DNA of 12,453 bases. Origin: DASVAL01 sp035649575 (lineage in GTDB: Bacteria > Planctomycetota > UBA1135 > UBA2386). The stretch is taken from NCBI GenBank assembly GCA_035649575.1, contig DASRJH010000126.1, forward strand, positions 1-12,453, in the 5' to 3' direction. The translations under genes and the position numbers were made by a program. Under the pieces are notes generated by a model. It had not been told where the DNA came from. It made no database searches and saw only the letters and a program-made list of their open reading frames with translations. Below, in pieces: positions 6,814-12,453 of this stretch; position 1 is the stretch's first letter; every line of letters begins with the position of its first letter.

Positions 6814-9057
6814 ATGATCGGGTCTCCGATGACTGCGCCTGAATGCGTCGCACTCCAGCTGCTCGTTCTGTCGTTCTCGCACGCCGCAGCGGCCCAGACG
6901 CCACCGGCCCCGGCCCCCGCGGCACCCGTCGCGACCCAGGCTCCCGCGACGCTGACTCTCGCCACGGTGCTGGCGCGCGGCAAGGAGCTCCAGGCGGCCC
7001 TGCCGCGGACGCTCTGGCTGCCCGACGGACACACGCCGATCATCGTGCGCACGGCGGCCGACGGTCGGGAGACCATGCACCGCTTCGCCGACGGCAAGGT
7101 CGCCGACGAAGTGCTCGTCGACGCGAAAGCACTGCTCGCCGCGATCGGCGACAAGACCGAGGGCAAAGCCACCTTCCCCGACGTGCAATGGAGCGACGAC
7201 AAGACGCTGCGCATCGCCGCCGGCCCGCGTCTGTTCCGCTGGCAACCGGGTCAGCCGAAAGCCGAGATCGTGCTCGAATGGGTCGACCCCGACGTCGACG
7301 GCGAGCCGCTCGAAGCGATCGCGCCGGGGGACGGACGCGCCGCCTACGTGCACCAACACCAGGTCTGGCTCGCCGAGGCCCAAGGCAGGTTGCGCCAGCT
7401 GACCTTCGACGGCAGCGCCGACATCGTCTACGGCAATGCCGCGCACCGCGCCGAGTTCGGCATCACGCGCGGTCTGTTCTGGAGCAAGGACGGCCGCTTC
7501 CTCTGCATGTCGCGCGAGGACCAGCGCAACATCACCGAGTACCCGTATCAGGACCTGACCAAGACGCCGCCTGTACCCGTGCACGGTCGTTATCCGATGG
7601 CCGGCAGCACGCACTCCTCGGTCAGCCTGCTGGTCTGCGACACCGCGGACTACGGCGTGCATGCGCTGCAGTCCGATCCCGACGAGGACGTCTACTGGAC
7701 GAACGTGACGTTCGCGGGCGATGGCACGCTCGTCGTGGCGCGCGTGAATCGCGGCCAGGACCACCTCGAACTCGTGCGTTACGACGCCGCGACCGGTCGC
7801 CGCCTCGCCACGCTGTTGCGCGAGCACGACGCCGAATGGGTCGAACCCGAGCACGGGCCCACGTTCCTCTCCGACGGCCGTTTCCTCTGGTGGTCGCCGC
7901 GCAGCGGCCACCGTCACCTCTGGCTGCACGGCCCCGACGGCGCCGAGCAGGCGCAGGTCACGAAGGGCGCCTTCGACGTGCAGCAGCTGCTCGGCGTGTC
8001 GGCCGACGGCAAGACCGTGTGGTTCCAGGCCTCGGGCGAGGACCCGCGCCAGCTGCATCTGTTCGCGGCCAAGATCGACGGCACCGAAGTCACGCAGGTC
8101 ACGCGCGAACGCGGCACGCACCGCGCGGAGCTCTCGCCCGACCGGCAGTGGGCCCACGTCGTCTGGTCCAACCTCGAGACGCGACCGAGCGCCCGCCTGC
8201 TCGAGCTCGCGACGAACACGAGCACCCCGCTGCCGCAGCCGCCCGACCCGCTGCAGCCCTTCGCGCTGCCGCAACAGCGGCCCTTCCAGATCAAGGCCGA
8301 GGACGACACGGTGCTCTACGGTCACCTGGCCCTGCCGCCGAACCTCGCCGACGGCCAGAAGTGTCCCGTGCTGCTCTACGTCTACGGCGGCCCCCACGTG
8401 CAGCTCGTGACCGACCAGTGGCTCGGCGGAGCGCCGTTGTGGCTGCAGTCGTTCGCGGCCGAGGGCTACGTGGTCTGCTGGCTCGACAACCGCGGCACGC
8501 CGAACCGCGGCATCGCGTTCGAGCAGGTGCTGTATCGGCGGCTCGGCGTGCTCGAGGTCCAGGACCAGCTGCGCGCGGTCGAGTGGCTGCAGCAGCAGCC
8601 GTTCGTCGACGGCAGCCACATCGGCGTGCACGGCTGGTCCTACGGCGGCTACCTGACGCTGCGGCTCATGCTGTCTTCGCCGGCCACGTTCTCCTGCGGC
8701 GTGAGCGGCGCGCCCGTGACCGACTGGGCGATGTACGAGACCGGCTACACCGAACGCTACATGGACAGCCCGAGCGAGAACGCCGCCGGGTATCGCGTCT
8801 CGAGCTGCCTGCCCTACGTGGAAAAGCTCGAGCGGCCGCTGCTGCTCGTCCACGGCACCGACGATCGCACCGTGATGTGGGTCCAGACCCTCGCCTTCGT
8901 CGACCGCTGCATCGAAGCCGGCAAGCAGATCGACTACTTACCGTATCCGAAGCAGAAGCACGGTCTGGTCGGCAAGGACCGCGTGCACTTCCTGCAGCGC
9001 ATGCACGGCTTCCTCGCGCGGCACTTGCGGCCCGCGGACAAAGCCGCCGACAAGTGA
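6814..9057 (+). CDS. Exported dipeptidyl-peptidase-IV-like serine peptidase (S9)
   Basis: This encodes a 747-residue secreted or periplasmic peptidase of the prolyl oligopeptidase family, closest to the DPP4 (S9B) type. Such enzymes usually release N-terminal dipeptides, often after Pro or Ala. A signal peptide ends near residue 28 (SHAAAAQ), followed by a Pro/Ala-rich stretch. Residues about 50-480 form the beta-propeller, with AHRAEFGI (210-217) where DPP4-type proteins bind the substrate N-terminus and REDQRNITEYP (234-244) after it. The hydrolase domain has YGGPHVQ (524-530), the nucleophile elbow GWSYGG (Ser609), the acidic residue in HGTDDRTV (Asp684, with Asp683 adjacent) and His716 in KQKHG. 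The triad is therefore intact. The start is ATG 6814; ATG 6829 would give a slightly shorter signal peptide. It is transcribed alone, divergent from the fusion gene. Confidence 0.92.
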   Translation: MIGSPMTAPECVALQLLVLSFSHAAAAQTPPAPAPAAPVATQAPATLTLATVLARGKELQAALPRTLWLPDGHTPIIVRTAADGRETMHRFADGKVADEVLVDAKALLAAIGDKTEGKATFPDVQWSDDKTLRIAAGPRLFRWQPGQPKAEIVLEWVDPDVDGEPLEAIAPGDGRAAYVHQHQVWLAEAQGRLRQLTFDGSADIVYGNAAHRAEFGITRGLFWSKDGRFLCMSREDQRNITEYPYQDLTKTPPVPVHGRYPMAGSTHSSVSLLVCDTADYGVHALQSDPDEDVYWTNVTFAGDGTLVVARVNRGQDHLELVRYDAATGRRLATLLREHDAEWVEPEHGPTFLSDGRFLWWSPRSGHRHLWLHGPDGAEQAQVTKGAFDVQQLLGVSADGKTVWFQASGEDPRQLHLFAAKIDGTEVTQVTRERGTHRAELSPDRQWAHVVWSNLETRPSARLLELATNTSTPLPQPPDPLQPFALPQQRPFQIKAEDDTVLYGHLALPPNLADGQKCPVLLYVYGGPHVQLVTDQWLGGAPLWLQSFAAEGYVVCWLDNRGTPNRGIAFEQVLYRRLGVLEVQDQLRAVEWLQQQPFVDGSHIGVHGWSYGGYLTLRLMLSSPATFSCGVSGAPVTDWAMYETGYTERYMDSPSENAAGYRVSSCLPYVEKLERPLLLVHGTDDRTVMWVQTLAFVDRCIEAGKQIDYLPYPKQKHGLVGKDRVHFLQRMHGFLARHLRPADKAADK

Positions 9058-9112
9058 GCAGGGAGAGCTCAGCGCGACGGAGCGAGGAGCCGCGCGTGCC
9101 GCGTGCAATTGC

Positions 9113-9138
9113 CCTCGGGCGGAAGAATCGCCTCGAGG
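9113..9138 (+). terminator. Stem-loop downstream of the peptidase gene
   Basis: CCTCGGGCG (9113-9121) pairs with CGCC/CGAGG (9129-9138) in a 9-bp stem with one bulged T (9133) and a 7-base loop. It lies 55 bp after the peptidase stop and before the promoter of the next gene, so it is suitably placed to end transcription. There is no U-tract. Confidence 0.35.
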
Positions 9139-9176
9139 CAGCGTGAAGGGCCGCAGTCGTGATGTCGTCGCGGGGC

Positions 9177-9205
9177 TTGCTCCGGCGGTGCGAACGCGAT
9201 GCAAT
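9177..9205 (+). promoter_or_regulatory. Promoter of secreted paralog 1
   Basis: The -35-like TTGCTC (9177-9182) and -10-like TGCAAT (9200-9205) are separated by exactly 17 bp. The same geometry recurs upstream of paralog 2 (TTGCCA, 17 bp, TGCAAT). Immediately downstream is the 8-bp palindrome ACCCGGGT (9208-9215), which overlaps the expected transcription start and could be an operator. The 29 bases 9197-9225 are identical between the two copies. The promoter call rests on this repetition plus spacing, not on experiment. Confidence 0.6.
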
Positions 9206-9255
9206 CAACCCGGGTCAGGGGAAGGGTTCCCTTTTCACAACACCTCAGAGAAACC

Positions 9256-10455
9256 ATGCCTAGTTCTGCCCGCGTCCTCTTTCTGTTTGCAGCCGTGACA
9301 CCTTTCGCGTCGCTTGCCGCGCAAGGCTACTCCACCAACTGGGAGACCTTCACCGCCAGTGCCGCCGGCACTCCGTGTGCCGGACAGGACGGCTTCTACA
9401 TTCCCGCCGTCGCCGGCAGCATCGACGGCAACATCCACACCTATGCCGGCAACACGCTCGGCGTGCCGGTGAACCCGAACGGCGGCGCCAACTTCTGGGG
9501 CGGCCTGTCGGCGGGTGGCACCGCGTTCGCACGCTCGCAGCGCGCACTGACGCTGCCAGGCACGAAGATCACGGTCGACTACGACGTGTGCTGCAACTAC
9601 CTCGGCGCGGTGGTGCCGACGAACAACATCGGCAGCTTCTCCTTCCAGCCGTCGACGAACGCGATCTATGTCAACCTGCTCGCCGCGTACACGCCCCCCA
9701 TCGCCTTCCCGCCGACCACGTGGGACGCCAACGTCGTCACGCGCGGCGCCACGCCCCCGGGGACGGTGACGACCGTGCTGCCCGACCCGGCCTTCCAGGG
9801 CCTCGCGATGAACGTCTGGCACCACTGGTCGGTGACGATCGACCTGATCGCCGGCACGCACGACTCGTTCAGCATCACGAACGGAGTCACCGCCGTCACG
9901 ACCACCCATGTGCCAGCGACGCCGCTGCTGCTGCCGATCGCTCCCGGGATCGGCGCGCCGCTGCCGACCGACTTCCGGCTCTTCGCCGGCGGCACCACGG
10001 CGGGCAACGTGTTCGCAGTCGACAATCTGCGCATCACCTACACTGCGACCTACACGACGTTCGGCACGGGCTGCCCTGGAGCCCTCGGCATTCCGACTCT
10101 CGCGGCTGCACCGGGCTCGTTGCCCAAGCTCGGCACGACGTTGAACGTCAACCTCGGCAACCTGCCTTTCGGCATCGGCCTCATGATCACGGGCCTCTCC
10201 AACACGCTGCTCGGCGGCGCCATTCCGCTGCCCTTCCCGCTGGCTGGCCTCGGCTACCCCGGCTGTAACCTGCTCGTCGATCCGCTTTTGATCGACACCG
10301 TGATCGGTCCCGGAACGTCGGGGACCTGGTCCTTCGTGGTCCCGCCGAATCCAGCGTTCGCTGGCTTCACGTTCTACAACCAAGGCGCCAGCCTCGAGGC
10401 GGGTACGCCGATGTTGGCGTTCAGCAACGGCGGCACGGCCCAGCTGGGCCTCTGA
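9256..10455 (+). CDS. Secreted protein with C-terminal GTGCPG-type domain, paralog 1
   Basis: This encodes a 399-residue exported protein of unknown function. A signal peptide (1 to about 22, ending SLAAQ) is followed by mature YSTNWETFTAS. Residues about 28-262 are rich in Gly, Thr and aromatic residues and end FAVDNLRITYTA (253-264), a pattern typical of beta-sandwich (concanavalin/LamG-like) domains. That fold is inferred. Residues 267-399 form a separate block with YTTFGTGCPGALGIPTL, repeated Gly/Leu/Pro stretches and GYPGCNLL. Cys273 and Cys337 could form a disulfide, and Cys41 and Cys113 are also shared with paralog 2. I recall this type of C-terminal block on many exported planctomycete proteins. 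ATG 9256 is chosen because an in-frame ATG at 9199 overlaps the -10 element, and the residues in between are not conserved in paralog 2. A weak AGAG lies 5 bp upstream. Confidence 0.88.
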   Translation: MPSSARVLFLFAAVTPFASLAAQGYSTNWETFTASAAGTPCAGQDGFYIPAVAGSIDGNIHTYAGNTLGVPVNPNGGANFWGGLSAGGTAFARSQRALTLPGTKITVDYDVCCNYLGAVVPTNNIGSFSFQPSTNAIYVNLLAAYTPPIAFPPTTWDANVVTRGATPPGTVTTVLPDPAFQGLAMNVWHHWSVTIDLIAGTHDSFSITNGVTAVTTTHVPATPLLLPIAPGIGAPLPTDFRLFAGGTTAGNVFAVDNLRITYTATYTTFGTGCPGALGIPTLAAAPGSLPKLGTTLNVNLGNLPFGIGLMITGLSNTLLGGAIPLPFPLAGLGYPGCNLLVDPLLIDTVIGPGTSGTWSFVVPPNPAFAGFTFYNQGASLEAGTPMLAFSNGGTAQLGL

Positions 10456-10478
10456 AGCACGCGCTGGTCTGAGTGTGA

Positions 10479-10504
10479 GCGCGCCGGGCGTCGACTCGGC
10501 GCGC
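10479..10504 (+). terminator. Strong GC stem-loop after paralog 1
   Basis: GCGCGCCG (10479-10486) pairs perfectly with CGGCGCGC (10497-10504). The stem extends inward by one G-U and one G-C pair, giving 10 bp with a 6-base loop. It begins 23 bp after the stop codon of paralog 1. There is no U-tract, so it is either a terminator of the GC-stem type or an mRNA 3'-end stabiliser. Confidence 0.45.
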
Positions 10505-10654
10505 ACCTGATCCGACCCTCCTCAGCGTGGGTCGCTGCGCACGGCCACGCACTTCCTGCTTCCCGTGGGCCGTTGCGCGGTCTTCGCTCGCCGGATCTCG
10601 GTCGATGTGGCCGTCTCCCGGAGCTGCGCGATTGGCTCGCGAACGCCTCCCCTT

Positions 10655-10704
10655 GGCTTCGCTCGGGAGGCTTCGCTCGGGAGCCTTGGGAGCCTTCGCC
10701 GGGA
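10655..10704 (+). repeat. 14-bp tandem repeat with degenerate continuation
   Basis: GGCTTCGCTCGGGA occurs twice head to tail without mismatch (10655-10668 and 10669-10682). Two degenerate units follow, GCCTTGGGA (10683-10691) and GCCTTCGCCGGGA (10692-10704), ending just before the -35 element of the paralog 2 promoter. No such array precedes paralog 1. It may be replication slippage or a binding-site array. Confidence 0.7.
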
Positions 10705-10705
10705 C

Positions 10706-10734
10706 TTGCCACGTTGGTGCGGACCCGATGCAAT
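10706..10734 (+). promoter_or_regulatory. Promoter of secreted paralog 2
   Basis: TTGCCA (10706-10711) and TGCAAT (10729-10734) are separated by 17 bp, matching the layout upstream of paralog 1. The palindrome ACCCGGGT (10737-10744) again follows directly. The 29 bases 10726-10754 are identical to 9197-9225. The spacer and the sequence beyond this block are more diverged, which suggests that the block itself is under selection or was recently copied. Confidence 0.6.
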
Positions 10735-10781
10735 CAACCCGGGTCAGGGGAAGGCTCACCTCTCACAACCCTCGACAAACC

Positions 10782-11966
10782 ATGCCTAGCTCCTCTTACG
10801 TCCTCTTTCTCGCAGTCGTGACACCTCTCGCGTCGCTTGCCGCGCAAGGCTACTCCACCGACTGGGAGACCTTCACCGCCAGTGCGATCGGCACGCCGTG
10901 CGCCGGACAAGACGGCTTCTACGTACCTGCGGTCGCCGGCAGCATCGACGGCAACATCCACACCTACGCTGGCAACACGCTGGGCCTCGCGACAAATCTG
11001 CTCGGCGGCGCGAACTTCTGGGGCGGCCTGTCGGCTGGTGGCACCGCCTTCGCGAGGTCGCAGCGCGCGCTGACCCTGCCAACCGGGCTCATCCGCGTGG
11101 AGTACGACGTGGCGTGCAACTACCTCGGCACACTGACGCCAACGCAGAACATCGGCAGCATCTCGTTCCAACCGTCAGCCACCATTTGTCACGTGAACCT
11201 GCTCGCGCGCTGGACCATGCCGATCGCGTTGCCGCCGACATCGTGGGACGCGGGCCTGGTGATCGGGCCGAGCTCGACGGCCGGCACGCAGACGATCCTG
11301 CCCGACCCCGCGTTCAACAACCTGCAACTCGGCGTCTGGTATCGGTGGGGAGTGACGGTCGACCTCGTGAACGGCGTCTACGTCGAGTTCTCGATCAGGG
11401 ACCCGAATTTCGTGACGACCGTCTACGTCCCGCCGTCACCGTTGGCGCTGCCGGGCCAGGGCCTCGGTCCGGGAGGCACGGACTTCCGCTTGTTTGCGGG
11501 TGGCTCCAATGCGGGCAATGTGTTCGCCGTCGACAACGTCGTGATCGCGTTCGGCGCCAGCTACTCGACGTTCGGCACCGGCTGCCCGGGCGCGCTCGGC
11601 ATTCCGACGCTCGCCGCTGCAACGGGCTCGAGGCCGATCCTCGGCTCGGTGTTGAGCGTCGACCTCGGCAACCTGCCTGTCGGCGTCGGCCTCATGATCA
11701 CGGGCCTGTCCAACACTTTGTTCGGCGGTGCCATTCCGCTGCCGTTCCCGCTCGCTGGCTTCGGCTACCCGGGCTGTGACCTGCTCGTCGATCCGCTGTC
11801 GATGGAGACCGTGATCGGCGCCGGGACTACTGCGACCTGGTCCTTCTCGATCCCGTATTACCCGCCGTTCGCCGGGTTCACGTTCTACAACCAGGGCGTC
11901 AGCCTCGACACCGGTTCGACGATGCTGAAGTTCAGCAACGGCGGCACGGCTGTGGTGGGTTTCTGA
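10782..11966 (+). CDS. Secreted protein with C-terminal GTGCPG-type domain, paralog 2
   Basis: This encodes a 394-residue exported protein, a tandem paralog of the preceding gene with the same architecture. It has a signal peptide to about residue 21 (SLAAQ) and then a probable beta-sandwich domain sharing GTPCAGQDGFY, AGSIDGNIHTYAGNTLG and FWGGLSAGGTAFARSQRALT-type sequence. The C-terminal block runs from SYSTFGTGCPGALGIP (about 260) to the end, with GYPGCDLLVDP (328-338). Shared cysteines are 40, 112, 268 and 332; Cys136 is unique to this copy, and one of the paired cysteines of copy 1 (Cys112) is Ala here. The central part (about 140-235) differs most, so the two may bind different ligands. 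ATG 10782 gives the aligned signal peptide; the in-frame ATG at 10728 overlaps the -10 element. It has its own promoter, so it need not be cotranscribed with paralog 1. Confidence 0.88.
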   Translation: MPSSSYVLFLAVVTPLASLAAQGYSTDWETFTASAIGTPCAGQDGFYVPAVAGSIDGNIHTYAGNTLGLATNLLGGANFWGGLSAGGTAFARSQRALTLPTGLIRVEYDVACNYLGTLTPTQNIGSISFQPSATICHVNLLARWTMPIALPPTSWDAGLVIGPSSTAGTQTILPDPAFNNLQLGVWYRWGVTVDLVNGVYVEFSIRDPNFVTTVYVPPSPLALPGQGLGPGGTDFRLFAGGSNAGNVFAVDNVVIAFGASYSTFGTGCPGALGIPTLAAATGSRPILGSVLSVDLGNLPVGVGLMITGLSNTLFGGAIPLPFPLAGFGYPGCDLLVDPLSMETVIGAGTTATWSFSIPYYPPFAGFTFYNQGVSLDTGSTMLKFSNGGTAVVGF

Positions 11967-11990
11967 GTCGCGCGCGGGTCGGTCGCGACT
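11966..11990 (+). terminator. Stem-loop at the end of paralog 2
   Basis: AGTCGCG (11966-11972) pairs perfectly with CGCGACT (11984-11990) around an 11-base loop, starting at the last base of the paralog 2 stop codon. It has no U-tract, like the hairpin after paralog 1. A further hairpin, GCCTCG/CGAGGC (12037-12053), follows before the tRNA. Confidence 0.35.
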
Positions 11991-12103
11991 GACGGCGCGC
12001 GCAGCTGATGGCGCGCCGGAGGGTCCCTGCGCAGGCGCCTCGCGCGACGAGGCACCGGCTTGCTGCTTTTCCTAGGCGCTGGCAGCCGATACCGTCCTCG
12101 CGT

Positions 12104-12180
12104 CGGGCCGTAGCGCAGTTTGGTAGCGCGACTGGTTTGGGACCAGTAGGTCGGAGGTTCGAATCCTCTCGGCCCGACCA
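12104..12180 (+). tRNA. tRNA-Pro(UGG)
   Basis: This is a complete 77-nt tRNA cloverleaf. The acceptor stem is CGGGCCG (12104-12110) with CGGCCCG (12170-12176), then A73 and an encoded CCA (12178-12180). The D arm is GCGC/GCGC. The anticodon stem ACTGG/CCAGT encloses the loop TTTGGGA, which puts the anticodon TGG (proline) at 12138-12140. The T arm has the canonical TTCGAAT loop and one G-U pair. It lies directly upstream of a probable integrase gene, so its 3' half is a candidate attachment site. Confidence 0.97.
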
Positions 12181-12198
12181 CTTTCAAATCTTGCTGAG

Positions 12199-12222
12199 CG
12201 ACGCGGTTGCAGAGCCGCGTCG
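12199..12222 (+). terminator. Stem-loop downstream of the tRNA
   Basis: CGACGCGG (12199-12206) pairs perfectly with CCGCGTCG (12215-12222), with an 8-base loop. It begins 18 bp past the tRNA CCA end and could end tRNA transcription or help 3' processing. There is no U-tract. Confidence 0.4.
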
Positions 12223-12257
12223 AACCGGCCATCGCGCCGTGCGGCACCTGGACCCCC

Positions 12258-12285
12258 GGACTGTCGGGCCAGGACTGTCTGGCCA
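12258..12285 (+). repeat. 14-bp tandem repeat upstream of the integrase
   Basis: GGACTGTCGGGCCA (12258-12271) is followed immediately by GGACTGTCTGGCCA (12272-12285), differing at one base. The pair lies between the tRNA gene and the integrase start, where recombinase arm sites or regulator operators would be expected. That role is inferred. Confidence 0.6.
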
Positions 12286-12321
12286 GCCTCGAAACGAGTG
12301 CTGGCGCACGGAGCTACAACG

Positions 12322-12453
12322 ATGGCCAGAACGAAGAAGTCGAAGTTCCATCCCCGCGTCCCCGGCCTGCTGCGGCACTCGTCCGGGCAGGCACGCGTCA
12401 CCTTGTCGGGTCGCGTGCACTACCTGGGCACCTACGGCTCGCCCGAGGCGCAC
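12322..12453 (+). CDS. Probable site-specific integrase, N-terminal fragment (cut by window edge)
   Basis: The first 44 codons are open to the end of the window. They begin MARTKKSKFHPRVPGLLRHS and continue with SGQARVTLSGRVHYLGTYGS (21-40) and PEAH. The motif SGQARVTL-x-G-x-x-YLG-x-YGSPE is one I associate with the N-terminus of planctomycete tyrosine recombinases. It resembles the three-stranded arm-binding domain of phage integrases. The start is well supported, with GGAG (12310-12313) eight bases before the ATG. The gene follows a tRNA gene by 141 bp in the same direction, a common arrangement for integrative elements. The catalytic domain is outside the window, so the family call rests on the N-terminus and context. 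Confidence 0.6.
   Translation, partial: MARTKKSKFHPRVPGLLRHSSGQARVTLSGRVHYLGTYGSPEAH

Larger units (their letters stand above)
10456..10705. other. Intergenic stretch between the two paralogs
   Basis: About 325 bases separate the two paralogous coding regions; this entry covers the part before the promoter of paralog 2. It holds a strong stem-loop after the paralog 1 stop (10479-10504) and a 14-bp tandem repeat (10655-10682) with degenerate continuation to about 10704. Open frames crossing it translate to low-complexity Arg/Ser-rich sequence, and I see no gene. Confidence 0.5.

Noticed and set aside
5110..8853. A 1247-residue minus-strand open frame opposite the peptidase and across the fusion gene
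   Set aside because: It is antisense to a well-supported S9 peptidase and a shadow of the fusion gene in another frame. Composition is Arg/Ala-rich with no recognisable domain.
10374..10759. Minus-strand short frames in the gap between the paralogs
   Set aside because: They are low-complexity Arg/Ser/Pro translations overlapping the promoter and the end of paralog 1, with no homology I recognise.
12060..12094. Possible tRNA promoter (TTGCTG and CGATACC)
   Set aside because: A promoter must lie near here, but no hexamer pair has both acceptable sequence and 16-18 bp spacing.

Overview
The window is GC-rich bacterial DNA that most resembles a planctomycete. Three things point that way. Two exported proteins carry a C-terminal block (TFGTGCPGALGIP ... 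GYPGC(N/D)LLVDP) of a kind I recall from secreted planctomycete proteins. The partial gene at the right edge has the N-terminus I associate with planctomycete tyrosine recombinases. Intergenic stem-loops lack U-tracts. No species can be named from the sequence alone.

Left part, minus strand (1-6689). A 10-bp stem-loop at the left edge precedes a small membrane-protein gene (80-451), which is bracketed by a 9-bp inverted repeat. About 280 bases without a recognisable gene follow. Next come four minus-strand genes in two tightly coupled pairs. Read in the direction of transcription, the first pair is a large two-domain protein (Gfo/Idh/MocA oxidoreductase fused to an extended SDR epimerase/dehydratase, 6689-4554) and a family-4-like glycosyltransferase (4557-3478), overlapping by ATGA. 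A stem-loop in an 86-bp gap separates this from the second pair: formate-tetrahydrofolate ligase (fhs, 3391-1694) and a PqqB-like metallo-beta-lactamase-fold putative lipoprotein (1697-735), overlapping by GTGA. The first pair looks like sugar-nucleotide/glycan chemistry. The second joins one-carbon metabolism to an exported hydrolase of unknown substrate.

Middle, plus strand (6814-9057). Divergent from the fusion gene is a full-length exported dipeptidyl-peptidase-IV-like serine peptidase (S9B type) with an intact Ser/Asp/His triad.

Right part, plus strand (9058-12453). Two tandem paralogous secreted proteins (399 and 394 aa) each have a matching promoter (TTGCnn, 17 bp, TGCAAT) and an identical 29-bp segment running from the -10 element into the presumed leader. 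They are followed by tRNA-Pro(UGG) with an encoded CCA. Then, 141 bp further on, comes the start of a probable integrase cut by the window edge. This arrangement suggests the left end of an integrative element placed at a tRNA gene.
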